From the NCBI GenBank assembly GCA_030632745.1, contig DAOVUE010000027.1, positions 1-9,269 on the forward strand: a stretch of DNA of 9,269 bases. Reading direction: 5' to 3'. The notes below the pieces were generated by a model. The model saw nothing but the letters and a program-made list of their open reading frames with translations. It was not told the origin of the DNA and did no database searches. Numbering within the stretch: position 1 is the stretch's first letter; each line of letters opens with the position of its first letter. This DNA is from Pseudomonadota bacterium (GTDB lineage Bacteria; Pseudomonadota; Gammaproteobacteria; GRL18). Both the position numbers and the translations under genes were made by a program. Shown piece after piece: positions 9,030-9,269 of this stretch.

Positions 9030-9200
9030 TAAATAACTCAGTTAAATCTACTTTGAATGCCTAACTCACTGCATTTTAAGGATTTTATGAATATTTTGAA
9101 CTCACCTGTAGAGTGACTACAGGCAAATCCAAAATATTCAGGAAAAACCTTAAACTACAGCAATTTAGTCATTCACGTAACAATTCAACTGAGTTATTTA
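9030..9200. mobile_element. 171-bp long inverted repeat, MITE-like
   Basis: The outer 14 bases are a perfect inverted pair, TAAATAACTCAGTT (9030-9043) and AACTGAGTTATTTA (9187-9200). The symmetry continues through the whole element: TGAATG and CTAA blocks, TTTAAGG, an 11-base TGAATATTTTG facing CAAAATATTCA, and a central perfect stem CCTGTAG (9105-9111) and CTACAGG (9117-9123) around AGTGA. By hand alignment about 63 of 84 columns match between the arms. It has no reading frame of note. The outermost bases are TA on both sides, compatible with a TA target duplication as made by IS630/Tc1-type transposases, but two bases prove nothing. Inference: a non-autonomous transposon derivative. A very long RNA hairpin or cruciform with a cellular role is the alternative. 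Confidence 0.7.
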
Positions 9201-9269
9201 GGTTCCTGGTGCATAATCTGTAAGTATCTTAGCAGCCCTTAACTAAAAAAATAAAGTTTAGATTTTTTA

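Larger units (their letters stand above)
8816..9269. other. Gene-free region after rpsL, rich in repeats and dyads
   Basis: I see no supportable coding region on either strand in these 454 bases, and no start of rpsG. The region is AT-rich. In order it holds a 9-bp AT hairpin, three tandem palindromic repeats, a terminator-like hairpin, a 171-bp inverted repeat, and an AT dyad at the window edge (TAAAAAAAT at 9244-9252 facing ATTTTTTA at 9262-9269). No convincing promoter is visible in the final 69 bases. Confidence 0.7.

Noticed and set aside
9059..9171. GCCTAAC (9059-9065) as half of an integron attC site
   Set aside because: The opposing arm has TTTAGTC where GTTRRRY is needed, and no gene cassette or integrase is present; the sequence is explained by the long inverted repeat.

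Overview
The window is a core transcription/translation locus of a gammaproteobacterium. The order is rpoB (5' end cut off by the window edge) - rpoC - rpsL, all on the + strand. The proteins align almost without gaps to Escherichia coli RpoB, RpoC and S12 over long stretches. RpoC carries the large proteobacterial insertion inside its trigger loop, and RpoC residue numbers match E. coli exactly up to about residue 700. Base composition is AT-leaning (low 40s percent GC by eye). The contiguous rpoB-rpoC-rpsL order is the one seen in pseudomonads and many other gammaproteobacteria; E. coli has rpoBC and rpsL at separate loci. I cannot name a genus. A free-living or host-associated, AT-leaning gammaproteobacterium with many small intergenic repeats fits best.

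Layout: 1-3837 is rpoB (1278 residues visible, about 83 N-terminal residues missing). 3838-4038 is a long rpoB-rpoC gap holding a 104-bp imperfect palindrome with 10-bp terminal inverted repeats and a possible 4-bp target duplication, then a second hairpin. 4039-8292 is complete rpoC, starting at TTG. 8293-8443 holds a near-consensus sigma70 promoter and a terminator-shaped hairpin in the rpsL leader. 8444-8815 is complete rpsL. 8816-9269 has no gene I can support. It contains an AT-rich hairpin, three degenerate tandem palindromic repeats, a hairpin resembling a weak intrinsic terminator, a 171-bp near-perfectly symmetrical inverted repeat (MITE-like), and an AT-rich dyad at the edge.

How it works together: RpoB and RpoC are the two large subunits that form the RNA polymerase active-site cleft. 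S12 is the decoding-site protein of the 30S subunit. Their genes are normally cotranscribed or adjacent, so that RNA polymerase and ribosome synthesis are scaled together. Here rpsL has its own strong promoter, and rpsG, the usual next gene, is absent from the 454 bases after rpsL.

I found no undescribed multi-gene system. The items worth a second look are the non-coding ones: two unrelated palindromic elements in the gaps of an essential operon, the three-unit repeat array behind rpsL, and a possible attenuator in the rpsL leader.
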